Counted from the stretch's first letter, positions 1-7,788 are shown. The stretch is DNA of 15,300 bases from Chloroflexota bacterium (GCA_026706395.1 JAPOYU010000094.1:1567-16866), one strand, 5' to 3'. Translations and numbers: made by a program. Notes: generated from the letters alone by a model not told the origin.

Positions 1-1
1 C

Positions 2-1648
2 GGTTGGATTGCAGCGCAAGAACATCATGCGCCCTTGTTTAACGCGATGATGATCCTTGTTGCATGGGTTGTGGGCGCGACCTGGCTGTTTATGCATTTG
101 CTCGTTTTTTTTGGGGTCAAGCGCAATCGACTGCCGCTGGCGATATCCTTGGCGGGGCTCTGTGTTGCCGCCTCCGTCAACGCGCTTTACTCGCTGCAGT
201 CAATGTATTGGTTCTCGGCAAGTTTGCGTTATACATTTCCGCTGGCGATCTTTACGCTTTATTTGGCTTTGATGATCGCAGCCGTCAAAAGGCCGCGCTC
301 AAATGCCCAGGTGGCTTTGTCAGCGCTAAGCGGAGCGGCGATTTGTTTTTTCAGCGCCGGCTTTGCCGAGATCCATTTGGTCTTCCAGTTGGCATTCTTA
401 TCACTGCTGCTGGCGATCTTGTTCGTCTTTAAGGTTGGGCAATTGCGCTGGAAGCTTCTTGCAGTGTTTGGCGCTGGGTGGTTAGGCACTCTGGCAAGTT
501 TGGCGCTGCAGTGGACTGCGCCCGGGGTTGCCGTCCGGATGGCGGTGAAATTTCAGTATGAGTGGTTTGAACCAGTTCGCCATCTGCCCGATCTTGCGGG
601 CATCACGTTGGATTATATGTATCAGTTTGTGCTGCAACCCGAGATTATTGTGAGTTTCATGCTGCTATTCGCTGTTGGGATGGTTTTGTCACTAAGCAAT
701 AAGGTGGCGGCGCTTCCCGTCAAAAATGCCGGCTGGCCCAAACTTGACGCGGAGGGCAAACTGCCATACGTTGCCGGTTTGCTTGTCCAATTGGTCTTTC
801 TTCCTTTTATCTGGACGCATAGCAGCAATGACAAGGACTTCTTCGGGCGTTTCAGTCTGGCCTTTATGTCTGTGGTGGTCATGAACATCATGTTCATCGC
901 TGGTTTCTTGCTATTGACCTGGCGCTATCGCCAGGCAAAGGTATTCCTGCAAAAGGAGCCCGGGCGCTTGCGGGCTTTTGTCCTCTTCATACTCTTCTGC
1001 GCCATCGTGATGCTTGCCGTGCCAAAGCTACGCCTTATGCACAAAACTGCCGAGTATTTCTTGTTGTTCACGGCCCTCAGTTTTCTGGTTACAGCCTGGT
1101 GGGAATGGACCTCCGCTTTGACTGATCCGGTGAACAAACGACTAAGCTTTCTGGCGGTGGGGACTACTGTGGGAGCCTTGCTGATATTCGCCGCCATCAT
1201 AGCTGTAGGACAATTCTTCGTCGGTCAATTGGAGCTAAGAAATTTGTCTTCCGCCTCTTCCTTGCTAGTGTTGCAGGGACTTGTTTGGGGCTTTGTTATC
1301 AGCCGAAGCGGAGGACAGCGGAGCGACGCTTGGCGAATAGGGCTTCAAGTATTGTGCGCAGCGACGATTGTCGCCGTCTACGCCAGTATTGTGATCGGTC
1401 AGATACGATTGATACCGAATTACAGGACATTTGCTCGCGAATGGGACGAGCGCCATGCGCTCCTGCTGGACTTGAAAAGCACTGGGCAGAAGCATGTTGA
1501 GGTTCCGTCGGCGGCATTTGATCTTGATACCTTCCTGTTATTGAGAGAGATCGTCGCCGATAATGGGTATCGCGGTCCTGATGAGATGGGGCAGAGGGCC
1601 TTGGGCTATTACGGTTTGGAGTCCATCACATTGGCTGAGGGCGGCTGA
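2..1648 (+). CDS. Polytopic membrane protein, DUF6056/GT-C-like, 5' end outside window
   Basis: The frame is open to the left edge, so the first in-window start codon (TTG at 35) is probably not the real start; about 548 residues are visible. Some ten or more hydrophobic segments fill the first ~450 residues. They are followed by a soluble tail of ~80 residues containing REWDERHALLLDLKSTGQ, an 'EVPS' strand and a final GYYGLESI. An aromatic YWFSASLRYTFP motif sits after an early helix. From memory, a 'YW-x-S...Y-x-x-P' motif plus a C-terminal 'WD-R...YYG-x-x-I' tail is typical of DUF6056 and PMT-like GT-C membrane proteins, which are thought to handle lipid-linked sugars at the cell surface. 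The expected acidic catalytic loop near the N-terminus is outside the window. Third-position GC looks lower than in the downstream enzymes. The family call is tentative; the membrane nature is secure. Confidence 0.7.
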   Translation, partial: GWIAAQEHHAPLFNAMMILVAWVVGATWLFMHLLVFFGVKRNRLPLAISLAGLCVAASVNALYSLQSMYWFSASLRYTFPLAIFTLYLALMIAAVKRPRSNAQVALSALSGAAICFFSAGFAEIHLVFQLAFLSLLLAILFVFKVGQLRWKLLAVFGAGWLGTLASLALQWTAPGVAVRMAVKFQYEWFEPVRHLPDLAGITLDYMYQFVLQPEIIVSFMLLFAVGMVLSLSNKVAALPVKNAGWPKLDAEGKLPYVAGLLVQLVFLPFIWTHSSNDKDFFGRFSLAFMSVVVMNIMFIAGFLLLTWRYRQAKVFLQKEPGRLRAFVLFILFCAIVMLAVPKLRLMHKTAEYFLLFTALSFLVTAWWEWTSALTDPVNKRLSFLAVGTTVGALLIFAAIIAVGQFFVGQLELRNLSSASSLLVLQGLVWGFVISRSGGQRSDAWRIGLQVLCAATIVAVYASIVIGQIRLIPNYRTFAREWDERHALLLDLKSTGQKHVEVPSAAFDLDTFLLLREIVADNGYRGPDEMGQRALGYYGLESITLAEGG

Positions 1649-1752
1649 CGTTTCACCCGCAGACGTGACGCGGCCGGATTTTTTGCTTTACCCGTAAAAA
1701 CGTTTTACCATTGAAGTTACCTCCCCCGGACCGAGTTGGGCGGTTCGCATTC

Positions 1753-3135
1753 ATGCAAAAGAGAATGATGGAATTCATCCGTGCCATACGCGCCGCCGGC
1801 CTGCGCGTCTCACTGGCGGAAAGCCAGGACGCCATGTTCGCTGTGGATCAGACAGGTGTGGCGAATCGGGCCGCATTCAAAAGCGGAATGAAAGCGACTC
1901 TGGTCAAAAACCAGCGCGACCAACCCGTCTTCGATTACTTCTTTCCGCTTTTCTTCTCCAACAATAAACCGCCCTTGCAGAATATCCTCGAGCAGATGAC
2001 GCCGGAGCAGGAGCAACTGCTTCAGGAGGCGATACGATCACTGCTTGGCGAGCTGGATGCCTTGCGCGATCTCCTAAAGCGTTTGCTGGAGGGGCGTGAA
2101 TTCAGCGATGAAGAGCTTCAGCAGATGGGCGACATGTCCGGCTTGCCGCAGGGCGATGAGATGTATATGCGTTCCTGGTTCGAGCGGCGCATGAACCGGC
2201 AGGCTGGCTTGACCCAGTTGGGGCGCATGCTCGACGACCTGCTGGAAGAACTGGCGGCGCTGGGCATGAGCGAAGAAGCGCTTAGGGATTTGGAGGAGTT
2301 GCTGCGCGAGAATATGAACGGCATGTCCGAGCAGATCTCGCAGTATGTCGGCGCGACTCTGGCGGAACAGATGGCGCAGCAGGAACCGCGAGAACGGCCG
2401 GACCTGCTCGATGTGCCCTTACAACGGCTTAGCGGCGGTGACATTGAGGATGTCCGCGATGAAGTGCGACGTTTGGCCGCTCGCCTGCGGACGAGGGCCG
2501 CCCTGCGCCAGAAACGCGCCAAGTCCGGTAGTTTCGATCCCCGCAAAACCGTCCGAAAAAACATGCGCTACGGCGGCGTGCCGATGGAAGTGCAATTCCG
2601 CAAGCGTCACAAGAAGCCCAGTCTCATCCTCATCTGCGATCTCAGTACCTCGATGCGCTACGCGGTTGAGTTTCTACTAACCTTGGTGTATGAACTCAGT
2701 GACCAGGTGCGGCGGACGCACAGCTTCATCTTCATCCATGACCTGGTCGATGTCAGCACGACCTTGGCCGAGCTGCCGCCGCGCGAAGCGGTCGCTCGCA
2801 TCCTGGCGGAGAATCCGCCCGGCTACTACAGTACCGACCTGGGCAACAGTCTTGACAGTTTCCGAGGCGATCATATGCACCTGGTAGACAGTCGTACGAC
2901 CATCATTTTCTTCGGCGACGGGCGCAACAATTACAACGACCCGCGGCTGGATATTGCCCAAGAGATGCAGCGGAAGGGCAGGCGGCTAATCTGGTTCTGC
3001 CCGGAATCGCGGCGGCAATGGGGCAGCGGCGATAGCGACATGTGGGAGTACAGCATGGTCGCGGATAAAGTCTTCATGGTCAACAGCCTGCGCCAACTGG
3101 CTGACGCGGTAGATCAACTGCTGGCGGATGGTTAG
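1753..3135 (+). CDS. VWA domain protein, CoxE-like
   Basis: This is a soluble protein of about 460 residues. The N-terminal half is rich in Glu, Gln, Leu and Met and probably forms long helices. The C-terminal third is a von Willebrand A domain with a complete MIDAS metal site: DLSTS (Asp about residue 296), STDLGNSL for the threonine, and FFGDGRNNYNDP for the distal aspartate. This arrangement and the GRNNYNDP motif match CoxE-type VWA proteins, which usually work with a MoxR/CoxD AAA+ ATPase in maturing metalloenzymes. No ATPase gene is present on either side, so the partner must be elsewhere. The reading frame extends to a TTG at 1711, but I prefer ATG 1753 because homology to the family (EFIRAIRAAGLRVS) begins just after it and a weak TTGCTT/TACCAT promoter-like pair (1683-1711) would leave the TTG untranscribed. 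ATG 1765 or 1768 are also possible. Confidence 0.85.
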   Translation: MQKRMMEFIRAIRAAGLRVSLAESQDAMFAVDQTGVANRAAFKSGMKATLVKNQRDQPVFDYFFPLFFSNNKPPLQNILEQMTPEQEQLLQEAIRSLLGELDALRDLLKRLLEGREFSDEELQQMGDMSGLPQGDEMYMRSWFERRMNRQAGLTQLGRMLDDLLEELAALGMSEEALRDLEELLRENMNGMSEQISQYVGATLAEQMAQQEPRERPDLLDVPLQRLSGGDIEDVRDEVRRLAARLRTRAALRQKRAKSGSFDPRKTVRKNMRYGGVPMEVQFRKRHKKPSLILICDLSTSMRYAVEFLLTLVYELSDQVRRTHSFIFIHDLVDVSTTLAELPPREAVARILAENPPGYYSTDLGNSLDSFRGDHMHLVDSRTTIIFFGDGRNNYNDPRLDIAQEMQRKGRRLIWFCPESRRQWGSGDSDMWEYSMVADKVFMVNSLRQLADAVDQLLADG

Positions 3136-3146
3136 GGCAAGCAATG

Positions 3147-3155
3147 TGATACACT
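3147..3155 (+). promoter_or_regulatory. Possible extended -10 element for mntA-hepT
   Basis: TGATACACT has the TG-n-TACACT form of an extended -10 and lies 38 bp upstream of the mntA ATG, in the gap after the VWA gene. No -35 hexamer is visible at the expected distance, as is common for extended -10 promoters. Weak single-site evidence. Confidence 0.25.
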
Positions 3156-3192
3156 AGGGGCGGATGCAAGCATTTACGGCGAAGCCAGCCAA

Positions 3193-3501
3193 ATGGCCGA
3201 ATTATCGACGATACGCAGTTTAGAATATATCCGTAAGCTGCGCCCGCAGATATTGGAGCTCGCCCGCCAATGCCGCGCGCACAAGGTTTCCGTCTTTGGC
3301 TCCTGCGCGCGCGGGGAGATGCAGGCGGATAGCGATATCGATTTCCTGGTCGACTTTGACGAGGAATATTCGCTGCTGGATCACGCCGGTCTTTTGGTGG
3401 GGTTGGAGGACTTGCTGGGCTGCAAAGTTGACGTTGTTCCGCGCAGAACGCTGCGCGAAGAGCTGAAACCTTATGTTCTAAAGGAAGTTCAGCCATTGTG
3501 A
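3193..3501 (+). CDS. mntA: MntA-type minimal nucleotidyltransferase (antitoxin)
   Basis: A 102-residue protein with the full nucleotidyltransferase signature: G36-S37, then ten residues, then D48-x-D50 (GSCARGEMQADSDIDF), followed by a third acidic residue at D80 in CKVDVV. The A39-R40-G41-E42 motif is typical of MntA antitoxins. Known MntA proteins neutralise the partner HEPN RNase HepT by adding AMP to the tyrosine of its R-x4-H-x-Y motif. The neighbour immediately downstream is a HepT-type reading frame, overlapping by four bases (GTGA), the usual order for this type VII system. ATG 3193 is the only plausible start: the frame is open back to the VWA stop but holds no other ATG, GTG or TTG. 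No strong ribosome binding site precedes it. All catalytic residues are present, so the antitoxin appears intact although the toxin gene is broken. Confidence 0.88.
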   Translation: MAELSTIRSLEYIRKLRPQILELARQCRAHKVSVFGSCARGEMQADSDIDFLVDFDEEYSLLDHAGLLVGLEDLLGCKVDVVPRRTLREELKPYVLKEVQPL

Positions 3502-3869
3502 GCAGGAGCCAGCGCGTATTCTGTAGCGATATACACGAATACATCCAGCGAATCTAAACGTATTCAGAGGCTGGCTACGAAGTATTCGCGCGCTCGAAAT
3601 TGCGCCAAGATGCGGTCATACCTTGCTTCACCGTCATTGGCGAAGCGATAAAGCAACTGAGTCAAGAACTAATCGCAACGCAGCCACATGTCGATTGGCG
3701 TGGCTTTGCCGGCTTTCGCGATATTCTAGTCCATCAATATCACAATACTGAGATAGACGTCGCTTGGCAGGCATCACAAGAAGACTTGCCAGCTTTGAAA
3801 GCGGCAATCACCTCGATGCTCTCTTCACTGGACGAGCCGCCGCCCCCAGCGAGCGGCAGTATCGATTAA
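3498..3869 (+). pseudogene. hepT: HepT-type HEPN toxin gene interrupted by in-frame TAA
   Basis: The gene should start at GTG 3498, which overlaps the mntA stop (GTGA) and follows a good AAGGAAG site ten bases upstream. It reads MSRSQRVFCSDIHEYIQRI, then TAA at 3555-3557 (codon 20), then continues in the same frame with TYSEAGYEVFARSKLRQDAV and the rest of a HepT protein to TAA 3867-3869, 123 codons in all, the normal family length. The HEPN RNase motif R-x4-H-x-Y is intact downstream (RDILVHQY; Arg74, His79, Tyr81), as is IGEAIKQL. The stop falls at the end of helix 1. Only a TTG at 3600 with no ribosome binding site could restart translation, and that product would lack helix 1. I read this as an inactivated toxin. 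A sequencing or assembly error (for example CAA read as TAA) is the main alternative. Confidence 0.85.
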
Positions 3870-3876
3870 ACGGTGC

Positions 3877-5034
3877 CTACTTCAAATCCCGCCGGTGCCA
3901 ATCATCACTGAACAAGTTGAAGTCCGTCTCCCGCTGCGGGTGTTCGGCGATGATGTCCTCGTCGATCTCGACTCCCAAACCGGGTTTCGCGGGCAGGGCG
4001 AAATAGCCGTCGACCACTTCCGGCACGCCAATGCCAACCGCTTTGACCGGCGGATCGGCAAAGTCGTTGAAATACTCCTGTATCTTGAAGTTGGGCGTCG
4101 TCGCCGCCACCGCCAGCGACGCCATCGTCGAGCAAGGCCCGCCGACATTATGCGGCGCCACCAGCACATAATACATCTCCGCTGTGCCGGCCAGTTTCTT
4201 CATGTTCATGATGCCGCCGAAGTGCGTGATATCCGTTTGGATGATGTCGGCCGCGCCGAGCTCAAATAGCTCACGATACTCGTAAGGCGTATGGATGCGT
4301 TCGCCGGTCGCCACCGGGATGCCCAGCGCCAGCGCCACTTCCCGCACATCACGCAGCGCGCGCAGGTTCTCCGGCGGCACCGGCTCTTCCACCCAGGCGG
4401 GACGAAACTCAGCCAGGTCACGGATGATCTCGGCCGCGGTGACCGGATTGAAACGACCGTGCATCTCGATCAGCAACTCGACATCCGGTCCCACGGCATC
4501 GTATACCGCTTCCACCAGCGCAATCGATAGCAGCTTTTCCTCGCGACTGAATTCATAGAAGCCGCTGCCGAATGGGTCGAATTTCAGCGCGCGATAACCC
4601 TTGTCGATGACCTCCTTCGCCGCTGCATGCCAAGCCTCGGGGCTCCGCTCGACGCGGTACCAGCCGTTGGCGTAGGCTTTGATCTCCTCGCGCATCGCGC
4701 CGCCCAGCAGCCGATAAATCGGTTGCCCCAGCGCCTTGCCGATGATGTCCCAGCAGGCGATCTCCAGCAGGGCGATGCCAGTCATAGCGATCTCGCCGGC
4801 CCGCCCATAAGTCTCGCGCAACATGCGATAACACATGGACTCCGTATTGAACGGATCTCGCCCCAAAACGAAATCGGGCACGCTCTCCTTCAGGTAGCCG
4901 ATCACTGGTCCGACCCCGCCGACCGGCCGCGCCTCCGCCCAGCCGACCAAACCCTCGTCCGTCTCCACCTTCACGAAGAGCAGATTGCGCCAGGGCGTGC
5001 CCATCACCATCGTGCTGACATTGCTGATTTTCAT
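3877..5034 (-). CDS. Mandelate racemase/muconate lactonizing family protein, probable sugar-acid dehydratase
   Basis: A 385-residue enolase-superfamily enzyme. The N-terminal capping domain (about residues 1-115) is followed by a TIM barrel. Predicted metal ligands are Glu190 (in IEMHGRF), Glu216 or Glu217 (WVEEP) and Glu245 (GERIH). His192, two residues after the first ligand, and His295 (APHNVGGP) match the E/D-x-H plus His arrangement of D-galactonate and mannonate dehydratase-like members, which remove water from sugar acids using Mg2+. The exact substrate cannot be read from sequence. The frame opens at 5070, but homology starts at MKIS (ATG 5034); ATG 5049 is possible and lies inside a G-rich repeat. 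It is downstream of the U32-like gene in the same direction, 137 bp away, and probably forms an operon with it. It converges on hepT with a 7-bp gap. Cytoplasmic. Confidence 0.9.
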   Translation of the reverse strand: MKISNVSTMVMGTPWRNLLFVKVETDEGLVGWAEARPVGGVGPVIGYLKESVPDFVLGRDPFNTESMCYRMLRETYGRAGEIAMTGIALLEIACWDIIGKALGQPIYRLLGGAMREEIKAYANGWYRVERSPEAWHAAAKEVIDKGYRALKFDPFGSGFYEFSREEKLLSIALVEAVYDAVGPDVELLIEMHGRFNPVTAAEIIRDLAEFRPAWVEEPVPPENLRALRDVREVALALGIPVATGERIHTPYEYRELFELGAADIIQTDITHFGGIMNMKKLAGTAEMYYVLVAPHNVGGPCSTMASLAVAATTPNFKIQEYFNDFADPPVKAVGIGVPEVVDGYFALPAKPGLGVEIDEDIIAEHPQRETDFNLFSDDWHRRDLK

Positions 5035-5042
5035 TTTGGTTG

Positions 5043-5068
5043 CCCCCATTCCCCCACCCCTTACCCCC
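5043..5068 (-). repeat. G-quadruplex-type repeat, copy 1
   Basis: On the minus strand this holds four runs of four or five G separated by TAA, T and AAT, a textbook intramolecular G-quadruplex pattern. It is preceded, still on the minus strand, by CTCCCCTTCCCT (about 5078-5089). The same order (CTCCCCTTCCCT, short gap, four G-runs with 2-base loops) recurs at 14287-14330 in the other orientation, so this is a dispersed repeat family. Here it ends 9 bp before the preferred start of the dehydratase gene, overlaps an alternative start, and could fold in the mRNA leader. Confidence 0.6.
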
Positions 5069-5170
5069 ACAAGGAGGGAAGGGGAGAACTCTCCTAAATC
5101 TCGCGCTAATACAGCCCCCCCTCTTCATGGGATGCTCGCCATAGAGATGGAGAGGGGTTTGGGGTGGGGG
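5051..5170. repeat. ~120-bp element with imperfect terminal inverted repeats
   Basis: The ends, 5051-5067 and 5154-5170, are inverted repeats of each other with 15 of 17 matching positions (CCCCCACCCC at the left tip, GGGGTGGGGG at the right tip). The element fills the gap between the U32-like stop (5172) and the dehydratase start. Size, ends and lack of coding content suggest a REP- or MITE-like non-autonomous element; no target-site duplication is clear. Confidence 0.5.
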
Positions 5171-5171
5171 C

Positions 5172-6101
5172 TCACCCAACCGGAATTCCCAAATCCGCCG
5201 CGCCCACATCACCCATCACCGCATCCCCCGCATAGCGCTTGATGATATCCATCACCAGCGCCGTCCGATGCACCCGCTCCCGCGACTGCTTGACCGCCAT
5301 ATCTTCAATGTGCATCCCGCTCGGATAGATAATCGCCGCATTGCGGAGACCCAGCTTGACGTACATTGGCGCCGCGGCGCGAATCATTTCCGGCGTCTCG
5401 TAATGCCGCACGAAACCGCCGAAATCATCCGGCGCTTCCACATAGACATCCAGCGGCAAATCAACCGCCGCGCGTATCGCCGCCATCTGCGGAAGCGTCA
5501 AATCGGTCGGCACGTTGTAGGTGCCCGCGCCCATGTCTTCCAGCAGCTTGACCGAGATCGGATTGGCCGCGCCCATCTGCACCGAGATCTTGACGACCAA
5601 ATCGGCGGGCAATTCGCCGGCCTGCTTCATCTCGTTGACCAGCCAGAGCTGTCCCTCATCGGCCACCAGAACCGAGCGCAAACCCAGCTCGCAGCCGCGG
5701 ATGACATCTTCGGTGGCATAGACCACTTCGTCCAGACCCCGCAGGCGCGCTCCCAGGTTCTTTCCCGCGCTCGACCGAACTTGCGCGCTTGTGCCCCAGG
5801 CGGCCCGCGGTCCCACGAACAGGCTGACCTCGATGCCGGCCTCAGCGCCCAGCCGACACATCTCGCGGATCTCCGCGTCCGTGAGCATCCAGATGCCGCT
5901 GCCCTGCGAGACGCGGTGGATGGTGACGCCCAGTCGTTCCGCCTCTTCCAGCACCGCCGCCAGCGCCCGCGGTCCCTCCGTGCTGGGGATTTCGATGCGG
6001 TACTGCGCACCATCGGGAAAGCGCTTCGCCGAACTCGGCAGATCGTATAGCTCGCCGGGCAGGTAGCCCCTGCTTCGCAAGAAGTCGCGTGTTCTTTGCA
6101 T
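5172..6101 (-). CDS. U32 peptidase-like protein (tentative family)
   Basis: A 309-residue soluble protein. It resembles proteins annotated as U32-family peptidases in Chloroflexota and Actinobacteria, with motifs such as FPDGAQYRIEIPS, EVSLFVGPRAAW, VKISVQMGAANP, YNVPTDLTLPQ and VYVEAPDDFGGF spaced like the strands of a TIM barrel. I recall no experimentally proven function for this subgroup, and classical U32 collagenase motifs are not obvious, so peptidase activity is doubtful. It may process a small sugar-acid metabolite, given its link to the enolase-superfamily gene just downstream. The frame extends to 6203, but ATG 6101 follows AGGAAG with a 9-base gap, lies 35 bp downstream of a TATACT -10 element, and begins the conserved MQRTRDFLRSRGYLPGELYD region. 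First gene of a likely two-gene operon. Confidence 0.75.
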   Translation of the reverse strand: MQRTRDFLRSRGYLPGELYDLPSSAKRFPDGAQYRIEIPSTEGPRALAAVLEEAERLGVTIHRVSQGSGIWMLTDAEIREMCRLGAEAGIEVSLFVGPRAAWGTSAQVRSSAGKNLGARLRGLDEVVYATEDVIRGCELGLRSVLVADEGQLWLVNEMKQAGELPADLVVKISVQMGAANPISVKLLEDMGAGTYNVPTDLTLPQMAAIRAAVDLPLDVYVEAPDDFGGFVRHYETPEMIRAAAPMYVKLGLRNAAIIYPSGMHIEDMAVKQSRERVHRTALVMDIIKRYAGDAVMGDVGAADLGIPVG

Positions 6102-6435
6102 GCTGTTTCGCTTCCTGAATCTGTCACCAGGCAGGAGTATACCGAATGTGGCCACATTGCCATATGGCTGCGACTTTCGACTTGATCCGATATACGTGAA
6201 CATTTAGTCGCCTTTCAGTCATCTATTTGCGCTACGCTGATCGTACTCGCGCCTTAACAACATATTCCCGCTTTCCGCCAGATGGCCAGATTGCCAAAAA
6301 AACATTTTCCGCGGGAATCAAGTTGACGGACGCGATACTTGTATCTTCCGCAGTATGGTCGCTTCAACCAGCCAGCTTGTGAATTCATTCGCAATCGGTC
6401 ACAATTGCCGCGAGCAGTAAACAAGGAGCGCAGAT
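6102..6435. other. Intergenic region between divergent U32-like and sulfatase genes
   Basis: A 334-bp divergent region. Its left part holds the promoter and palindromes described for 6136-6168. Its right part holds an AAGGAG ribosome binding site seven bases before the sulfatase ATG and a TTGACG hexamer at 6323-6328 with no convincing -10 at 16-18 bp. No further reading frame or RNA gene is recognised. Confidence 0.5.
6136..6168 (-). promoter_or_regulatory. Promoter with two adjacent palindromic operator-like sites upstream of the U32-like gene
   Basis: On the minus strand TATACT (6141-6136) is a good -10 hexamer. Immediately upstream lie two perfect palindromes with no gap: AATGTGGCCACATT (6145-6158) and GCCATATGGC (6159-6168). 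The first fills the spacer and the second covers the -35 position, where no TTGACA-like hexamer is seen. Such placement is typical of a repressor or activator site. GntR/FadR-type regulators of sugar-acid genes bind palindromes of similar size, but no regulator gene is in the window and the family is a guess. Confidence 0.5.
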
Positions 6436-7788
6436 ATGGCGAAATCCCCAAACATCATCGTCTTCTTCACCGACCAGCAGCGCTGGGACACGACCGGCGT
6501 CCACGGCAACCCGCTCGACCTGACCCCCAACTTCGACCGCCTCGCCCGCGCAGGAACTGATGTCCACTATTCGATAACCTGCCAGCCTGTCTGTGGACCC
6601 GCGCGCGCTTGCTTGCAGACTGGGCTCTACGCTACTGAAACCGGCTGTTACCGCAATGGCATCCCGTTGCCCAGCGACAGCCGAACGCTGGCGCATTATT
6701 TCCAGGAAGCCGACTACGACACCGCTTATATCGGCAAGTGGCATCTGTCGGATGAAGGCGCGGGTTTCGTGTCAAAGGCGCAGCGCGGCGGCTACGATTA
6801 TTGGCTGGCGTCCAATGTTCTGGAATTCACGTCTGATGCTTATGACATGGTAATGTATGACGGCGATGGCGCAGCGCACAAACTGCCCGGTTATCGCGTC
6901 GATGCCCAAACCGACGCCATGATTCGCTACATTAACGAACATCAGGAGCGCCCCTTCTTCCTGTTCAGCTCCTTCATTGAGCCGCACCACCAAAACCACC
7001 GCGATGATTTTCCGGCGCCGCCCGGTTACGCGTCACGCTATCGCGGGCGCTGGCTGCCGCCGGACCTGGCGGCCCTCGGTGGTTCGGCGCATCAGCATCT
7101 CGCCGGTTACCTGGGCATGATCAAGCGGCTGGACGAGGCGCTCGGACGGCTGGTTGACGCGCTGATCAGCCTGGATATGCTGGAAGATACGATCATCCTC
7201 TTCACCTCCGATCACGGCTGCCACTTCAAAACGCGCAACGCCGAATACAAACGCAGTTGTCATGACGCCTCAGTCCGCGTGCCGACCATGTTTCATGGCG
7301 GACCCTTCAGCGGCGGCGGCCGCCTGGGGCAGATGGTCAGCCTGCTCGATCTGCCGCCGACCCTGTTGGACGCCGCTGGCATTTCCGTGCCGGAGCAGAT
7401 GCAAGGCCGCTCAATCCTGCCTTTGCTGCGCGGCGAAGCGGAGGATTGGCCCGCCGAGGCTTTCATCCAGCTCAGCGAGTCTCATTTAGGCCGGGCGATC
7501 CGAAGCCGACGCTGGAAATACGCTGTGACCGCGCCCCGTAAAGACGGCTGGAACGACGCAGCCAGCGACAGCTATATCGAAACTGAGCTCTACGATCTGC
7601 TGGCCGACCCGGACGAGCTGCACAATCGCATCGGCTGCGAGTCGCACCGTGACGTCGCCGACGTCTTGCGTTCGCGGCTCATCCGGCGCATGATCGAAGC
7701 TGGCGAAGACGAGCCAATCATCGAGCCGGCGACCTTCGCGCCCTGCCCCGGGCAGCTGAGCGTCGAAACCGAGGAGGGCTGGCTCTAG
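6436..7788 (+). CDS. Type I (formylglycine) sulfatase
   Basis: A 450-residue protein of the alkaline phosphatase/sulfatase superfamily. The first strand carries the metal ligands Asp13-Gln14 (FFTDQQR). The active-site motif C-x-P-x-R is Cys53-G-P-A-Arg57, in which the cysteine must be oxidised to formylglycine by a maturase not present here. Other conserved sites are Lys101 and His103 (GKWHLS), His184 (EPHH), Asp259-His260 (TSDHGCH) and Lys272. No signal peptide is present: the protein begins MAKSPNIIVF, directly at the first strand, so it should act in the cytoplasm on an imported sulfated sugar or small sulfate ester. ATG 6436 has an AAGGAG site seven bases upstream. The gene is divergent from the dehydratase operon and may share its regulation. 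The substrate is not predictable. Confidence 0.92.
   Translation: MAKSPNIIVFFTDQQRWDTTGVHGNPLDLTPNFDRLARAGTDVHYSITCQPVCGPARACLQTGLYATETGCYRNGIPLPSDSRTLAHYFQEADYDTAYIGKWHLSDEGAGFVSKAQRGGYDYWLASNVLEFTSDAYDMVMYDGDGAAHKLPGYRVDAQTDAMIRYINEHQERPFFLFSSFIEPHHQNHRDDFPAPPGYASRYRGRWLPPDLAALGGSAHQHLAGYLGMIKRLDEALGRLVDALISLDMLEDTIILFTSDHGCHFKTRNAEYKRSCHDASVRVPTMFHGGPFSGGGRLGQMVSLLDLPPTLLDAAGISVPEQMQGRSILPLLRGEAEDWPAEAFIQLSESHLGRAIRSRRWKYAVTAPRKDGWNDAASDSYIETELYDLLADPDELHNRIGCESHRDVADVLRSRLIRRMIEAGEDEPIIEPATFAPCPGQLSVETEEGWL

Noticed and set aside
1656..1684. A terminator after the first gene (CCGC/GCGG stem and T-run).
   Set aside because: The stem is only four pairs with a nine-base loop and is separated from the T-run by five bases.
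1694..1708. GTAAAAACGTTTTAC, a LacI-operator-like inverted repeat before the VWA gene.
   Set aside because: It is short, AT-rich and single; without a second copy or a regulator gene it cannot be separated from chance.
4553..5212. A 219-codon minus-strand frame running across the inverted-repeat element.
   Set aside because: It overlaps the dehydratase gene in another frame and is compositionally a shadow; the dehydratase residues are all in the other frame.
5268..6050. A 260-codon plus-strand frame opposite the U32-like gene.
   Set aside because: Arg/His-rich shadow without ribosome binding site; the minus-strand frame has conserved motifs and a promoter.
6323..6359. A sulfatase promoter from TTGACG (6323-6328).
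   Set aside because: No -10 hexamer at 16-18 bp; TATCTT is 13 bp away and TATGGT 25 bp away.
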